Origin: Treponema sp.
Lineage (GTDB): Bacteria > Spirochaetota > Spirochaetia > Treponematales > Breznakiellaceae
Direction of reading: 5' to 3'
DNA length: 33,912 nucleotides
Assembly (NCBI GenBank): GCA_031255645.1
Contig: JAIRSC010000088.1
Coordinates: forward strand, 1 to 33,912
The position numbers were made by a program, and so were the translations under genes. This document shows, piece by piece, positions 26,182 to 33,912 of this stretch (position 1 is the stretch's first letter; each line of letters opens with the position of its first letter). The notes below the pieces were generated by a model. The model saw only the letters and a list, made by a program, of their open reading frames with translations. It was not told the origin of the DNA and did not search any database.

Positions 26182-26406
26182 TTAGACGCCGACTACCGCG
26201 GTAACTTCGGGGACTTCTTTTTTAAGATAATTTTCGATACCGTTCTTCAGCGTCATGGTTGCCATGGGGCAGCTGCCGCAGGCCCCGGTAAGTTTTACCG
26301 AAACTTCTCCGCTGTCACTTACAGATACAAATTCAACGTCTCCCCCGTCGGCCTGAAGGGAAGGACGAACATCCTCAAGGGCGCTTTTGACTCTTTCTTC
26401 GATCAT
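26182..26406 (-). CDS. NifU-like C-terminal domain protein (Fe-S scaffold)
   Basis: LQADGGDVEFVSVSDSGEVSVKLTGACGSCPMATMTLKNGIE with the CxxC motif. Confidence 0.93.
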   Translation of the reverse strand: MIEERVKSALEDVRPSLQADGGDVEFVSVSDSGEVSVKLTGACGSCPMATMTLKNGIENYLKKEVPEVTAVVGV

Positions 26407-26450
26407 GCTAAACTCCTCATGTTAACAATACTGGAATTCCGCCTGAAATG

Positions 26451-26516
26451 CTAGTGTTCTGTCCAAATGAAAATACCATAATAGTAAAATCCACGTCGCT
26501 GATTATCGAGGCAGGC
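26451..26516 (+). repeat. Dispersed MITE-like repeat, copy 5
   Basis: CTAGTGTTCTGTCCAAATGAAAATACCATAATAGTAAAATCCACGTCGCTGATTATCGAGGCAGGC. Confidence 0.85.
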
Positions 26517-26537
26517 GCACGGGCGCTGCCGGTGATG

Positions 26538-27503
26538 TTAGTCCCTGACCTGTTTTTCGGTCAGGCCGTAACCTTCGTTCTGAACGTTGCCCGCCGGCTC
26601 CACATGAACCATAATATCAAAGACACAGTCAATTCGTTTTTTGACGGCATCTTCGACCCGGCAGGCAATCGTGTGGGCTTCGGCAATGGTAAGGGCGGGA
26701 TCTACTTCGATGTCGATGTCGATGTCCCAGAATCCGGCGATGCGCCGCATACGGGTACGATGGGGATTGCCCGCTTCGGGAACGGAGCGCACCGCGTCAA
26801 AAAGTTCCCGGTACGATTCATCCGCCGTCGATCCGTCCATCAGTTCCGCGTTTGCCGAAAGAAAAATGCTCACCGAATTTTTGAGTATCCACAGGCCGAC
26901 AAGTATCGCCGTAACAAGGTCGACAGCGCCAAGCCTGAAAAACAGCGCGCAGCCCAGGCCGATAAATACCCCCGCCGACGTAACAACGTCTCCGGCCATG
27001 TTTTTGGCGTTTGCCTTGAGCATCGCCGAATCGGCCTTTTTGCCGAACAGGTACTGGCTCCAGGAAAGCAGGATTTTTCCCGCTATGGAAACGGCGGTAA
27101 CGACAAGGGCCGCCGGTCCGGGCAGGGCCGCCGTGTTTTCGGTGTGGAGAAACACCGTGTTAAACAGCTTTACTGCCGAAGTGATGATAAGCTGGACGCC
27201 CGCGGAAAACAGGATCAGCGACAGTATGGCCGTGGCTACGGTTTCCGCCCTGCCGTGCCCCCAGGGGTGGTTTTTGTCCGCCGGCCTCGCTATCACCGAT
27301 GAAACGACCAGGGTCATAACGGCGATAAGTACATCCATCGACGAATCGATGCCGTCGCCCAGCACGGCCAGGCTGTCCGCCAGTATACCGGTGATTATCT
27401 TGCCCAGCGCGAGAACAAGGTTGCCGGCAAGGGCCACAAGAGAAGCTGTCCTGATTATCGAAGCACGATCCGTTACCGCCGTTTTAGCCATTACACCGTT
27501 CAT
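26538..27503 (-). CDS. Cation diffusion facilitator family transporter
   Basis: ASLVALAGNLVLALGKIITGILADSLAVLGDGIDSSMDVL; DKNHPWGHGRAETVA; start 27503 or 27491. Confidence 0.92.
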   Translation of the reverse strand: MNGVMAKTAVTDRASIIRTASLVALAGNLVLALGKIITGILADSLAVLGDGIDSSMDVLIAVMTLVVSSVIARPADKNHPWGHGRAETVATAILSLILFSAGVQLIITSAVKLFNTVFLHTENTAALPGPAALVVTAVSIAGKILLSWSQYLFGKKADSAMLKANAKNMAGDVVTSAGVFIGLGCALFFRLGAVDLVTAILVGLWILKNSVSIFLSANAELMDGSTADESYRELFDAVRSVPEAGNPHRTRMRRIAGFWDIDIDIEVDPALTIAEAHTIACRVEDAVKKRIDCVFDIMVHVEPAGNVQNEGYGLTEKQVRD

Positions 27504-28470
27504 AAAACGCTATGGCCCTGTGCTTGAGAAACGTATCCAGGGAACGGCTTTTGCTGAGGTTTTCGTTGGGGATAAAGCCGCCGGCCATGTTGTCGTGCCC
27601 GCCGCCTACGCCGTATCCGGCCACTATGTAACGGATAAAGTCGTTGGCCTTTACGTCGTCGCGGGTACTCCGCACCGAAAGTTTTACCCCGTTTTCCTTT
27701 TGGGCATAGGCCACGACGATATTTACCCCGGATACGCTGACCACGATATCTCCGGCCGCGCCGAGCAGCGAATCGTTGGCGCTCCTTAACCGAAGAAAGC
27801 CAAGTTCGTCGTAAATTTCCACGGTTTTGAACGCTTCGGCGTAAAACTCAAGGTCTTTGACGGAGATCTCGTTTCCCTTTAGTTCCACGATAAGATCGAT
27901 ATCGGAAAGCCGGTAAAGCCGGTAAAACATATTGATGTCGAGGTCCGAAGCTCCCCTGGTAAGGTTGTCCGTGTCCATAAAGATGCCGTAGAGCAGCGCC
28001 GTGGCCACGATCCTTGGCGGCTCTATGTTGTTTTCGAAAAAATATTCCGCCACGATGGCGCTGCAGCTTCCGATATTGGGACGCACATCCTCAAAGCGAT
28101 AGCCCATGTTTCCCGTGTATTCGTGATGATCGATAACGGCCACTTCGTCGGTGGGAAGGTCCGTAATATTGGCGTTGCCTTTCTGGGCGTCCACCAGTAC
28201 CGCCCAGTCTTCTTCGCCAAGGGTATAGGCGTTGGCCGCGGGTATCATCGGCACATTGAACAATTCCAGCATACGCAGTGAATTGGCCTTTTCTATCTCC
28301 TGATCGTAGACAATGGCAAGTTTTTGTATTCCCCGCTGGGAAAGAAGATGATACATCCCCAGGCTGGAAGCGATTGCGTCCGGATCGGGTACATTGTGCG
28401 GCTGGATAAAGACCTCGTCCGGGGCGTCTTTGAGGATATCGACCAGTATATCAAGTTTTGTTTGGCTCAT
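27484..28470 (-). CDS. DHH/DHHA1 family phosphoesterase (NrnA-like)
   Basis: PHNVPDPDAIASSLG, VLVDAQKGN, VIDHHEYTG, GIFMDTDNLTRGAS, GYGVGGGHDNMAGGFI. Confidence 0.9.
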   Translation of the reverse strand: MSQTKLDILVDILKDAPDEVFIQPHNVPDPDAIASSLGMYHLLSQRGIQKLAIVYDQEIEKANSLRMLELFNVPMIPAANAYTLGEEDWAVLVDAQKGNANITDLPTDEVAVIDHHEYTGNMGYRFEDVRPNIGSCSAIVAEYFFENNIEPPRIVATALLYGIFMDTDNLTRGASDLDINMFYRLYRLSDIDLIVELKGNEISVKDLEFYAEAFKTVEIYDELGFLRLRSANDSLLGAAGDIVVSVSGVNIVVAYAQKENGVKLSVRSTRDDVKANDFIRYIVAGYGVGGGHDNMAGGFIPNENLSKSRSLDTFLKHRAIAFYERCNG

Positions 28471-28589
28471 ACGACAAGTATATCGCCGGGACACCGCGTC
28501 TACAACAACCGCGCCCCAAAATCGCCGGGCCCTGTGCCCCGCGGCGGCGAAAGATTGCTTTTTTTATCCGAATACTACATACTCTACCA

Positions 28590-29960
28590 ATGGACAGTAA
28601 AGAATATCAAAACGCTCTGTCCGCCGCGATTGAAGCGTACCGCCTTTGGCTTGAAAACTCGGAGCTTCCCAAGCTCAAAGAAGCATGCAGGGTATTCCAC
28701 ACTTCTTTTGTGGCGATTTACAATCAATTGATTCAGAAACGGCTTATCCACGAAGATCCCTACAAGCATGAAGCGAAGGCCGGGGAAATCAAGGTTCCCG
28801 ATCCCATAAACCAGGAAGGCGACAAAATGGATCAGCTTACCATGCGCCTTTCCGCCTACGACAATCAGCTTGATTTTCTCGTGAATTTTTCGCAGCTCAG
28901 CACCGAATTTTTGACCCTGGAAAACATAAAAAGAATTATCGCCCTGATACGGTACATTGACTGGACCAAATTCAACATGGATACCCAGAGTGTTACCACC
29001 AAAGCCGTAGTGGACGTTACCACACAGGCCAGAACCGGAGGAGACCCGCTCTGCGGCCGGGTTATCGGCGACGCCCTGGGTACCCTGGACAAAACGAGCG
29101 CCGCGATCATGAACTACCTGAAGGAAGCCGCGAATTTCGACCGGGAATTGTACAAGCTGGAACTAAGACAGACTCTGACCGGTACCATGAAGGCCGGCGA
29201 AGCCAATCTTGACCTTATACGGAAGAAGTTCCACATGCCCGGAAGGCCGTTTTATCCCGACCTTGTGGAAGAGATCATAAAGGAAGATTTCAGCCCCGGA
29301 GGGGACACGCTTCGCGAGGCGGTCTTAAAGCAGCTCGCGGTTCCGGAAGCCAAGCCGAAAACGGTAAAAAAGGCCGTTTCGTTTAAATCAATCCTGCTGG
29401 ACGGCTGCTCGCTTATCGGCTCCGTTGGAACCGCTCTGGCCGATCTTGCCCCAAAAATAGACGAAAACAGCCTTACCCTCCAGAACCGCAAACAGGGTTT
29501 TTTCGAACGGCTCAGAATAGCGTTCCGGCAGATGCTTCACAAGGCCCCCGATCCGGTGATATACGATATAGAGTACCTTGACGCGGCAAAAGGTACGCCG
29601 GTACGGGAAAAAATCAACTTCGGCGTATTCAGGGCGGATATGGATCGCAAAATCCACGTTTTTGTCTCCCTTGGCAGGCACGGGGGAAGTTCCTCCCGTA
29701 TTGACGCCGTGAGCGAAAACCAGCTTCTCTTCCTCCTTGAAAAAGCCATTCGCGACGCCCAGTCGCTGCACAAAACCCTTACGGGTCTTGACGAGTATTT
29801 TAAAACGTCCCGTGACGCGCGGGAAAAGATAAAGGGGATAAAGCCGGAACTTGCCGCGATTAAAAACGCGATTATCAAGGCGAACCAGAAACGCCATGAG
29901 TACAGCGCGCAGCTTGAGGAAGAAGAACAGCTTAAGCGGCTGGGGATTGGCACGGACTGA
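28590..29960 (+). CDS. Hypothetical protein, predominantly helical with charged C-terminal coiled-coil
   Basis: Long ORF (456 aa) with normal codon structure starting MDSKEYQNALSAAIEAYRLW; no family recognised. Confidence 0.75.
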   Translation: MDSKEYQNALSAAIEAYRLWLENSELPKLKEACRVFHTSFVAIYNQLIQKRLIHEDPYKHEAKAGEIKVPDPINQEGDKMDQLTMRLSAYDNQLDFLVNFSQLSTEFLTLENIKRIIALIRYIDWTKFNMDTQSVTTKAVVDVTTQARTGGDPLCGRVIGDALGTLDKTSAAIMNYLKEAANFDRELYKLELRQTLTGTMKAGEANLDLIRKKFHMPGRPFYPDLVEEIIKEDFSPGGDTLREAVLKQLAVPEAKPKTVKKAVSFKSILLDGCSLIGSVGTALADLAPKIDENSLTLQNRKQGFFERLRIAFRQMLHKAPDPVIYDIEYLDAAKGTPVREKINFGVFRADMDRKIHVFVSLGRHGGSSSRIDAVSENQLLFLLEKAIRDAQSLHKTLTGLDEYFKTSRDAREKIKGIKPELAAIKNAIIKANQKRHEYSAQLEEEEQLKRLGIGTD

Positions 29961-30063
29961 TATTCCATTGCGGGCCGCGGCGGTATCGGCGCGGTCCGCG
30001 TGAGCAAAGAAAGAGCCGGTTCCGGACCCGAAGTTTTGGAACGGTTTTGAAAAGGAGAAAATT

Positions 30064-31683
30064 ATGAAAAAAACAGCCGGCAGGTTGTGCGCCGCCGCGG
30101 CGCTGCTTTTTACCGCCGCCGCGGGCTTTGCGGATCCGCCTCCGGGGCGGAAGCTTTTTGAAAAACCCGATTATGCCGAAACAAGGCCGGATCCGTCGAA
30201 TCGCACGGAAGTTACCGCCGTTTTTTCCGACAGCGAACTGGAACTGGACTTCCGCAAATCCTATTTGGCAAGCGAGGCCCAGATTTTTACCGCCCTTTAC
30301 GAGGGGCTTTTTTCCTATAATCCCCTGACCCTGGAACCTGTTCCCGCCGCCGCCAGTTCCTGGAGGCTTTCGGACGACAAAAAGATTTGGACTTTTACGA
30401 TTAGGCAGAACGCCAAATACTGGAACGGGGATCCGCTGCGGGCGGAAGATTTCCGGGCGGCGTGGCTTAGCATTTTGGATCCGGCAAAGAATTCGCCGTA
30501 TTCGTCGCTTTACGACATTATCGAAGGCGCGCGCGAGTACCGGCTCGGCTTTACCCGGGATCCGGGGGAAGTCGGAATAAACGCGCCCGATTCACGGACT
30601 TTGGAGGTCAGGCTCAACGCGCCGGCCTCGTTTTTTCCCAGCATGCTCTGCCATCATTCGTTCAGCCCGATTCATCCTTCAATGCTTGACGCGGACAACT
30701 GGGCCGTTCCTCTCGCGAACGGGCCGTTCTATGTAAACGAAAACGAAGACGGTGTTCTTGTTCTTGTAAAGAACAGGAACTACTGGGACGCGGGCCGTGT
30801 GGCGCTTGAGAAGATCACTATCCGCTTTACGGATGACGACGACGAGGCGGCGGCAATGTGGAATTCCGGCGAAGCCCGCTGGGTTGCGGGAAACGTCAAT
30901 CTTGAGGCGCTTACGGATCGTTCGGGCATTGTGGTTAATCCGATGTTTGCCACTCACTATTACTACATACGCTCGGAAGGCCCGTTCAGGGATTACCGGG
31001 TAAGGCGGGCGCTTGCCCTTGTTCTTCCCTGGGAAGAGATGAGGGAGAACCATTACCTCCCGGCCAAAACACTGGTTTATCCCATGCCCGGTTATCCCGA
31101 GCTTAAGGCCGTTGAAACGAATGTTGAGGAGGCCCAGGAGCTTTTGACCGAGGCCGGTTTTCCCAAGGGCGTGGGGCTTCCCGAACTGGTGATACGCATT
31201 ACGCCGTCGGAAGACGCCGACCGCATCGGCAAGCTTATGGCCGCCGCGTGGATGGGCAGGCTGGGCATTCCGGTAAAACTCGACGTGGTTCCCTACAACC
31301 GGTATTTCGAGGCGCTTAAAGCGGGGGACTACAATGTCGGTTCCAGCACCTGGATAGGGGACTTTGCCGATCCCTATACCTTCCTTCAGATGTGGCGCAG
31401 GGATTCCAACCTCAACGATTCGGGCCACAACGACGCTGACTACGAGGCGTTGATGGAACAATCCATGACGGAAGAAGGAAACAAGCGCTTCGAGACTTTG
31501 GGAGCGGCCGAGCAGATGCTGCTTGACCGGGGGACGGTACTGCCCATATCCTACACGCCGGCGCTCAACATTGTCGACACCGACGAACTTGACGGGTGGT
31601 TCCCAAACGCCCTCGATATACATCCGTTCAAGTATCTGTCGTTCAAGGCTTTTAGGCCTCTGCCGGGGGTGGCGCTTAGGTAA
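30064..31683 (+). CDS. OppA-like peptide ABC transporter substrate-binding protein (SBP family 5)
   Basis: Signal peptide; EAQIFTALYEGLFSYNPLTLEPVPAAASSWRLSDDKKIWTFTIRQNAKYWNGDPLRAEDF; NGPFYVNENEDGVLVLVKNRNYW. Confidence 0.93.
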   Translation: MKKTAGRLCAAAALLFTAAAGFADPPPGRKLFEKPDYAETRPDPSNRTEVTAVFSDSELELDFRKSYLASEAQIFTALYEGLFSYNPLTLEPVPAAASSWRLSDDKKIWTFTIRQNAKYWNGDPLRAEDFRAAWLSILDPAKNSPYSSLYDIIEGAREYRLGFTRDPGEVGINAPDSRTLEVRLNAPASFFPSMLCHHSFSPIHPSMLDADNWAVPLANGPFYVNENEDGVLVLVKNRNYWDAGRVALEKITIRFTDDDDEAAAMWNSGEARWVAGNVNLEALTDRSGIVVNPMFATHYYYIRSEGPFRDYRVRRALALVLPWEEMRENHYLPAKTLVYPMPGYPELKAVETNVEEAQELLTEAGFPKGVGLPELVIRITPSEDADRIGKLMAAAWMGRLGIPVKLDVVPYNRYFEALKAGDYNVGSSTWIGDFADPYTFLQMWRRDSNLNDSGHNDADYEALMEQSMTEEGNKRFETLGAAEQMLLDRGTVLPISYTPALNIVDTDELDGWFPNALDIHPFKYLSFKAFRPLPGVALR

Positions 31684-32230
31684 ATGTACAGCGCCCATAC
31701 TCTGAACGGGCGCACGAAGACGAAACCGGCGGGGCCTGTCCATGGGAACGGCGCGAAGGGGTTCGTGTCGTTCCCATGGACACCCGCCTCCGCTTTTTCT
31801 CTGTGTGCGCCCGTTATATTCTCCGGGCGCTGTACTATTCGGTAGGCCTTTCACGGTATAAAGGCGACGTCGGCAACGGAACAGCCAGGGCTTTCCCGCG
31901 TAAAGGTGTAAGCGGTCATAAGATATTATTACGCTCCATGGTATTTACGGGCGATAGTGAGCTTTTGCACCTGGAGTTTCGCGGTTTCGAACAACGCTCG
32001 CCGGGACGTGTGTCGGATTGCGCCCACAGGGCGGCGGCACGGAGGCCGCTGGGGCAAAAGCTTTAGCTGACGTTTTTGCAAAGCAAAAACGCCGATGTCT
32101 TAATCCGGCATGGAAGCCGGATTAAGACACGGACGCTGTGCGTTAGTCCGCCGCCTTGATATGCTACAAAGATGTCCACCTATGCGCTCCATAGGCATTT
32201 ACGCCCACCCTGTTTTCTGCTATACTATAA
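31684..32230. other. Structured, repeat-rich non-coding interval
   Basis: No convincing ORF; perfect stem-loops at 31737-31782, 32071-32091 and 32097-32128; long-range pairing 31960-31968 / 32054-32062. Confidence 0.6.
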
Positions 32231-32233
32231 TAG

Positions 32234-32734
32234 ATGAACAAGACGGTAAAAAACTTTCAGGTAGATCAGAAGATTGTATATCCCAGCCAGGGAGTCGGGG
32301 TTATTCAGTCTATCGAGAAAAAGGAATTCAAGAACGAAAAAATCCCCTACTACAGGATTTACCTGGAAGTCTCCGATATGACGATTATGGTGCCCGTGGA
32401 CAAGGCCGAAGGACTGGGGATACGGGCGATAGTTCCCAAAGACGAAGCTTTAAGGGCGCTGGAGCTTATCGGTGAGGATTACGACCCCATTCCGTCGGAC
32501 TGGAAACTGCGCTATCAAACGAACCTGGATCTTTTGAAAAAAGGCAGCGTCGGCGACATCGCGACCATTGTACGTTCCCTCTATCACAGAAGCAAGGTAA
32601 AAGAGCTCCCGATTCTGGAGCGCAAACTGTACGATTCCGCACTCAAGCTTTTGGAAGACGAGATTTCGTTTTCTCTCCACAAGTCCAGGGAAGAGGTGGA
32701 AACCCTTATTTTTAACCGCCTTGAGTCCCGCTAG
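32234..32734 (+). CDS. carD: CarD-family transcriptional regulator
   Basis: FQVDQKIVYPSQGVGVIQSIEKKEF...YYRIYLEVSDMTIMVPVDKAEGLGIR. Confidence 0.92.
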   Translation: MNKTVKNFQVDQKIVYPSQGVGVIQSIEKKEFKNEKIPYYRIYLEVSDMTIMVPVDKAEGLGIRAIVPKDEALRALELIGEDYDPIPSDWKLRYQTNLDLLKKGSVGDIATIVRSLYHRSKVKELPILERKLYDSALKLLEDEISFSLHKSREEVETLIFNRLESR

Positions 32735-32779
32735 TGTTTTGTCCAAACGAAAATGCCAAAATTAAAATCCACGACGCTA
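32731..32779 (+). repeat. Dispersed MITE-like repeat, copy 6 (truncated)
   Basis: CTAGTGTTTTGTCCAAACGAAAATGCCAAAATTAAAATCCACGACGCTA; fills the whole gap between two convergent genes. Confidence 0.8.
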
Positions 32780-33061
32780 CAGTTCGTTAAGCCCCGAATC
32801 GACAAGGGCGGCCAGGGTGTCTACAGCGGCCTGTTCGTCTTCGCCGCTGGCGCTGAGTTCAATATGCGTGCCTTTGGAAAGCATCATTGCCATGACCAGA
32901 ACAAGTGATTTAGCGGAACAGCTTTTTACCGGATTGTCTTCCGCGTCCAGTTTGGTAATGGTAATGTTGGAAACAAACTTTTTCGCTTCCCTGACAAACG
33001 CCGAACCGGGCCGGGCATGAATTCCCGATTTGTTGATAATTTCCGTTTTTTTCGAGTACAT
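32777..33061 (-). CDS. ptsH: Phosphocarrier protein HPr
   Basis: IINKSGIHARPGSAFVREAKKF and KSLVLVMAMMLSKGTHIELSASGEDE. Confidence 0.93.
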   Translation of the reverse strand: MYSKKTEIINKSGIHARPGSAFVREAKKFVSNITITKLDAEDNPVKSCSAKSLVLVMAMMLSKGTHIELSASGEDEQAAVDTLAALVDSGLNEL

Positions 33062-33135
33062 ACTATGCCTCTTTCGTTAGATGTTCCGGAGAGCTTTTCA
33101 AAAAGTTTTCGCTTTCCGGAACAGTCCCGGTTTCG

Positions 33136-33912
33136 TTAGACAAAAAGCGCGTCCTGCAGTTTTCGAAGCTGTACCATCAGGGCGTTTTCGTCGAGCTGTA
33201 CATCGGCGTAGGTAACAAGCCCGCCCTTTTTGACGTCTTTAAGCATTACGGTGTTTTTGTTGACCAGCCCCATGGGAAGAACGTTTTTTTCCTTTGCTTC
33301 CCCGGCCGAGACAAACGTACCCCGAATCGTAAAACCGCCGATACCGTCAAGTTTTTCCCCGGCCTTTAAGTCCCGTTTGGCGATGGTTCCCGTTTCGGCG
33401 ACCAGACCCGCACGGGGAACGATGCTGGGCACGCGATCAATGCAGGCTTTGGCGACCGTAAGGGGCGTCTCAAGACTGGTAAGATGGTAAGGTCTGTAAA
33501 GCACGTAGTTTGGCCCCGGTCCCATGCTTAGGTAAGCCATTTCATGATTGATATGGGGCTGGTTCGACGCGATGATGATAAAAACGCCGGGCGCTACGCC
33601 GTTGATGTATTCCACGGTACGGTAACTGTTGAGTATTCCGCCGCGTCCCTCGCTTTTTAGGCTGAGGAGATCCGGCAGATCCTTGACGGTTCCCGCCGCG
33701 CCGTGAGCGCCCATGACATCCGGCAGAAAGCCCGTGGCGTTTGCCATTGCGGTCATTTCCACCATGGTTTTGGTTCCGTCCTTGAACGCGCAGATCATCT
33801 TGGGGCTGGCCCCTTTGCGCCGCGCTTCTTCCGCTACGGTTTCGGGGGTGCAGTCGTAATCAATAACGTTGTTTTTGCCTTTCCCGATAACCCGGACCTC
33901 AAAACCCAGCGC
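33136..33912 (-). CDS. SAF-domain NAD(P)-dependent oxidoreductase (homoserine-dehydrogenase-like), 5' end beyond window
   Basis: Frame stays open to the right edge (ALGFEVRVIGKGKNNVIDYDCTPETVAEEARRKGASPKMICAFKDGTKTM...); AETGTIAKRDLKAGEKLDGIGGFTIRG SAF-like region. Confidence 0.75.
   Translation of the reverse strand, partial: ALGFEVRVIGKGKNNVIDYDCTPETVAEEARRKGASPKMICAFKDGTKTMVEMTAMANATGFLPDVMGAHGAAGTVKDLPDLLSLKSEGRGGILNSYRTVEYINGVAPGVFIIIASNQPHINHEMAYLSMGPGPNYVLYRPYHLTSLETPLTVAKACIDRVPSIVPRAGLVAETGTIAKRDLKAGEKLDGIGGFTIRGTFVSAGEAKEKNVLPMGLVNKNTVMLKDVKKGGLVTYADVQLDENALMVQLRKLQDALFV

Overview
This 33.9 kb GC-rich chromosomal window looks like a spirochaete, probably a Treponema-type genome. 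That assignment is an inference from the gene content: archaeal/eukaryal-type PheRS, CheX, CarD and many lipoprotein-like genes. Recognisable genes are arfB, metK, a LysM lipoprotein, a tandem PII-like protein coupled to a DUF1538-type membrane protein, malQ, a signalling cassette (CheY, CheX, a membrane-bound CheA-like kinase and an orphan membrane sensor), and a complete larE-larC-larB plus nickel ECF transporter operon with no larA in view. Further along are pheS-pheT, ssb, a Gx-transporter/EcfT-like protein with a NusG-II partner, a NifU-like protein, a CDF transporter, a DHH phosphoesterase, an OppA-like binding protein, carD, HPr and a truncated SAF-domain oxidoreductase. The most noteworthy non-coding signals are: (i) two near-consensus parS sites about 0.7 kb apart, one embedded in a 34-bp palindrome; (ii) a dispersed MITE-like repeat (six copies) whose CTAG terminus forms the stop codon of several neighbouring genes; (iii) two different 21-bp tandem arrays with palindromic cores, both open on both strands; (iv) a 0.55 kb highly structured intergenic region upstream of carD. 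No rRNA, tRNA or CRISPR array was recognised. All calls were made by eye, without database searches.
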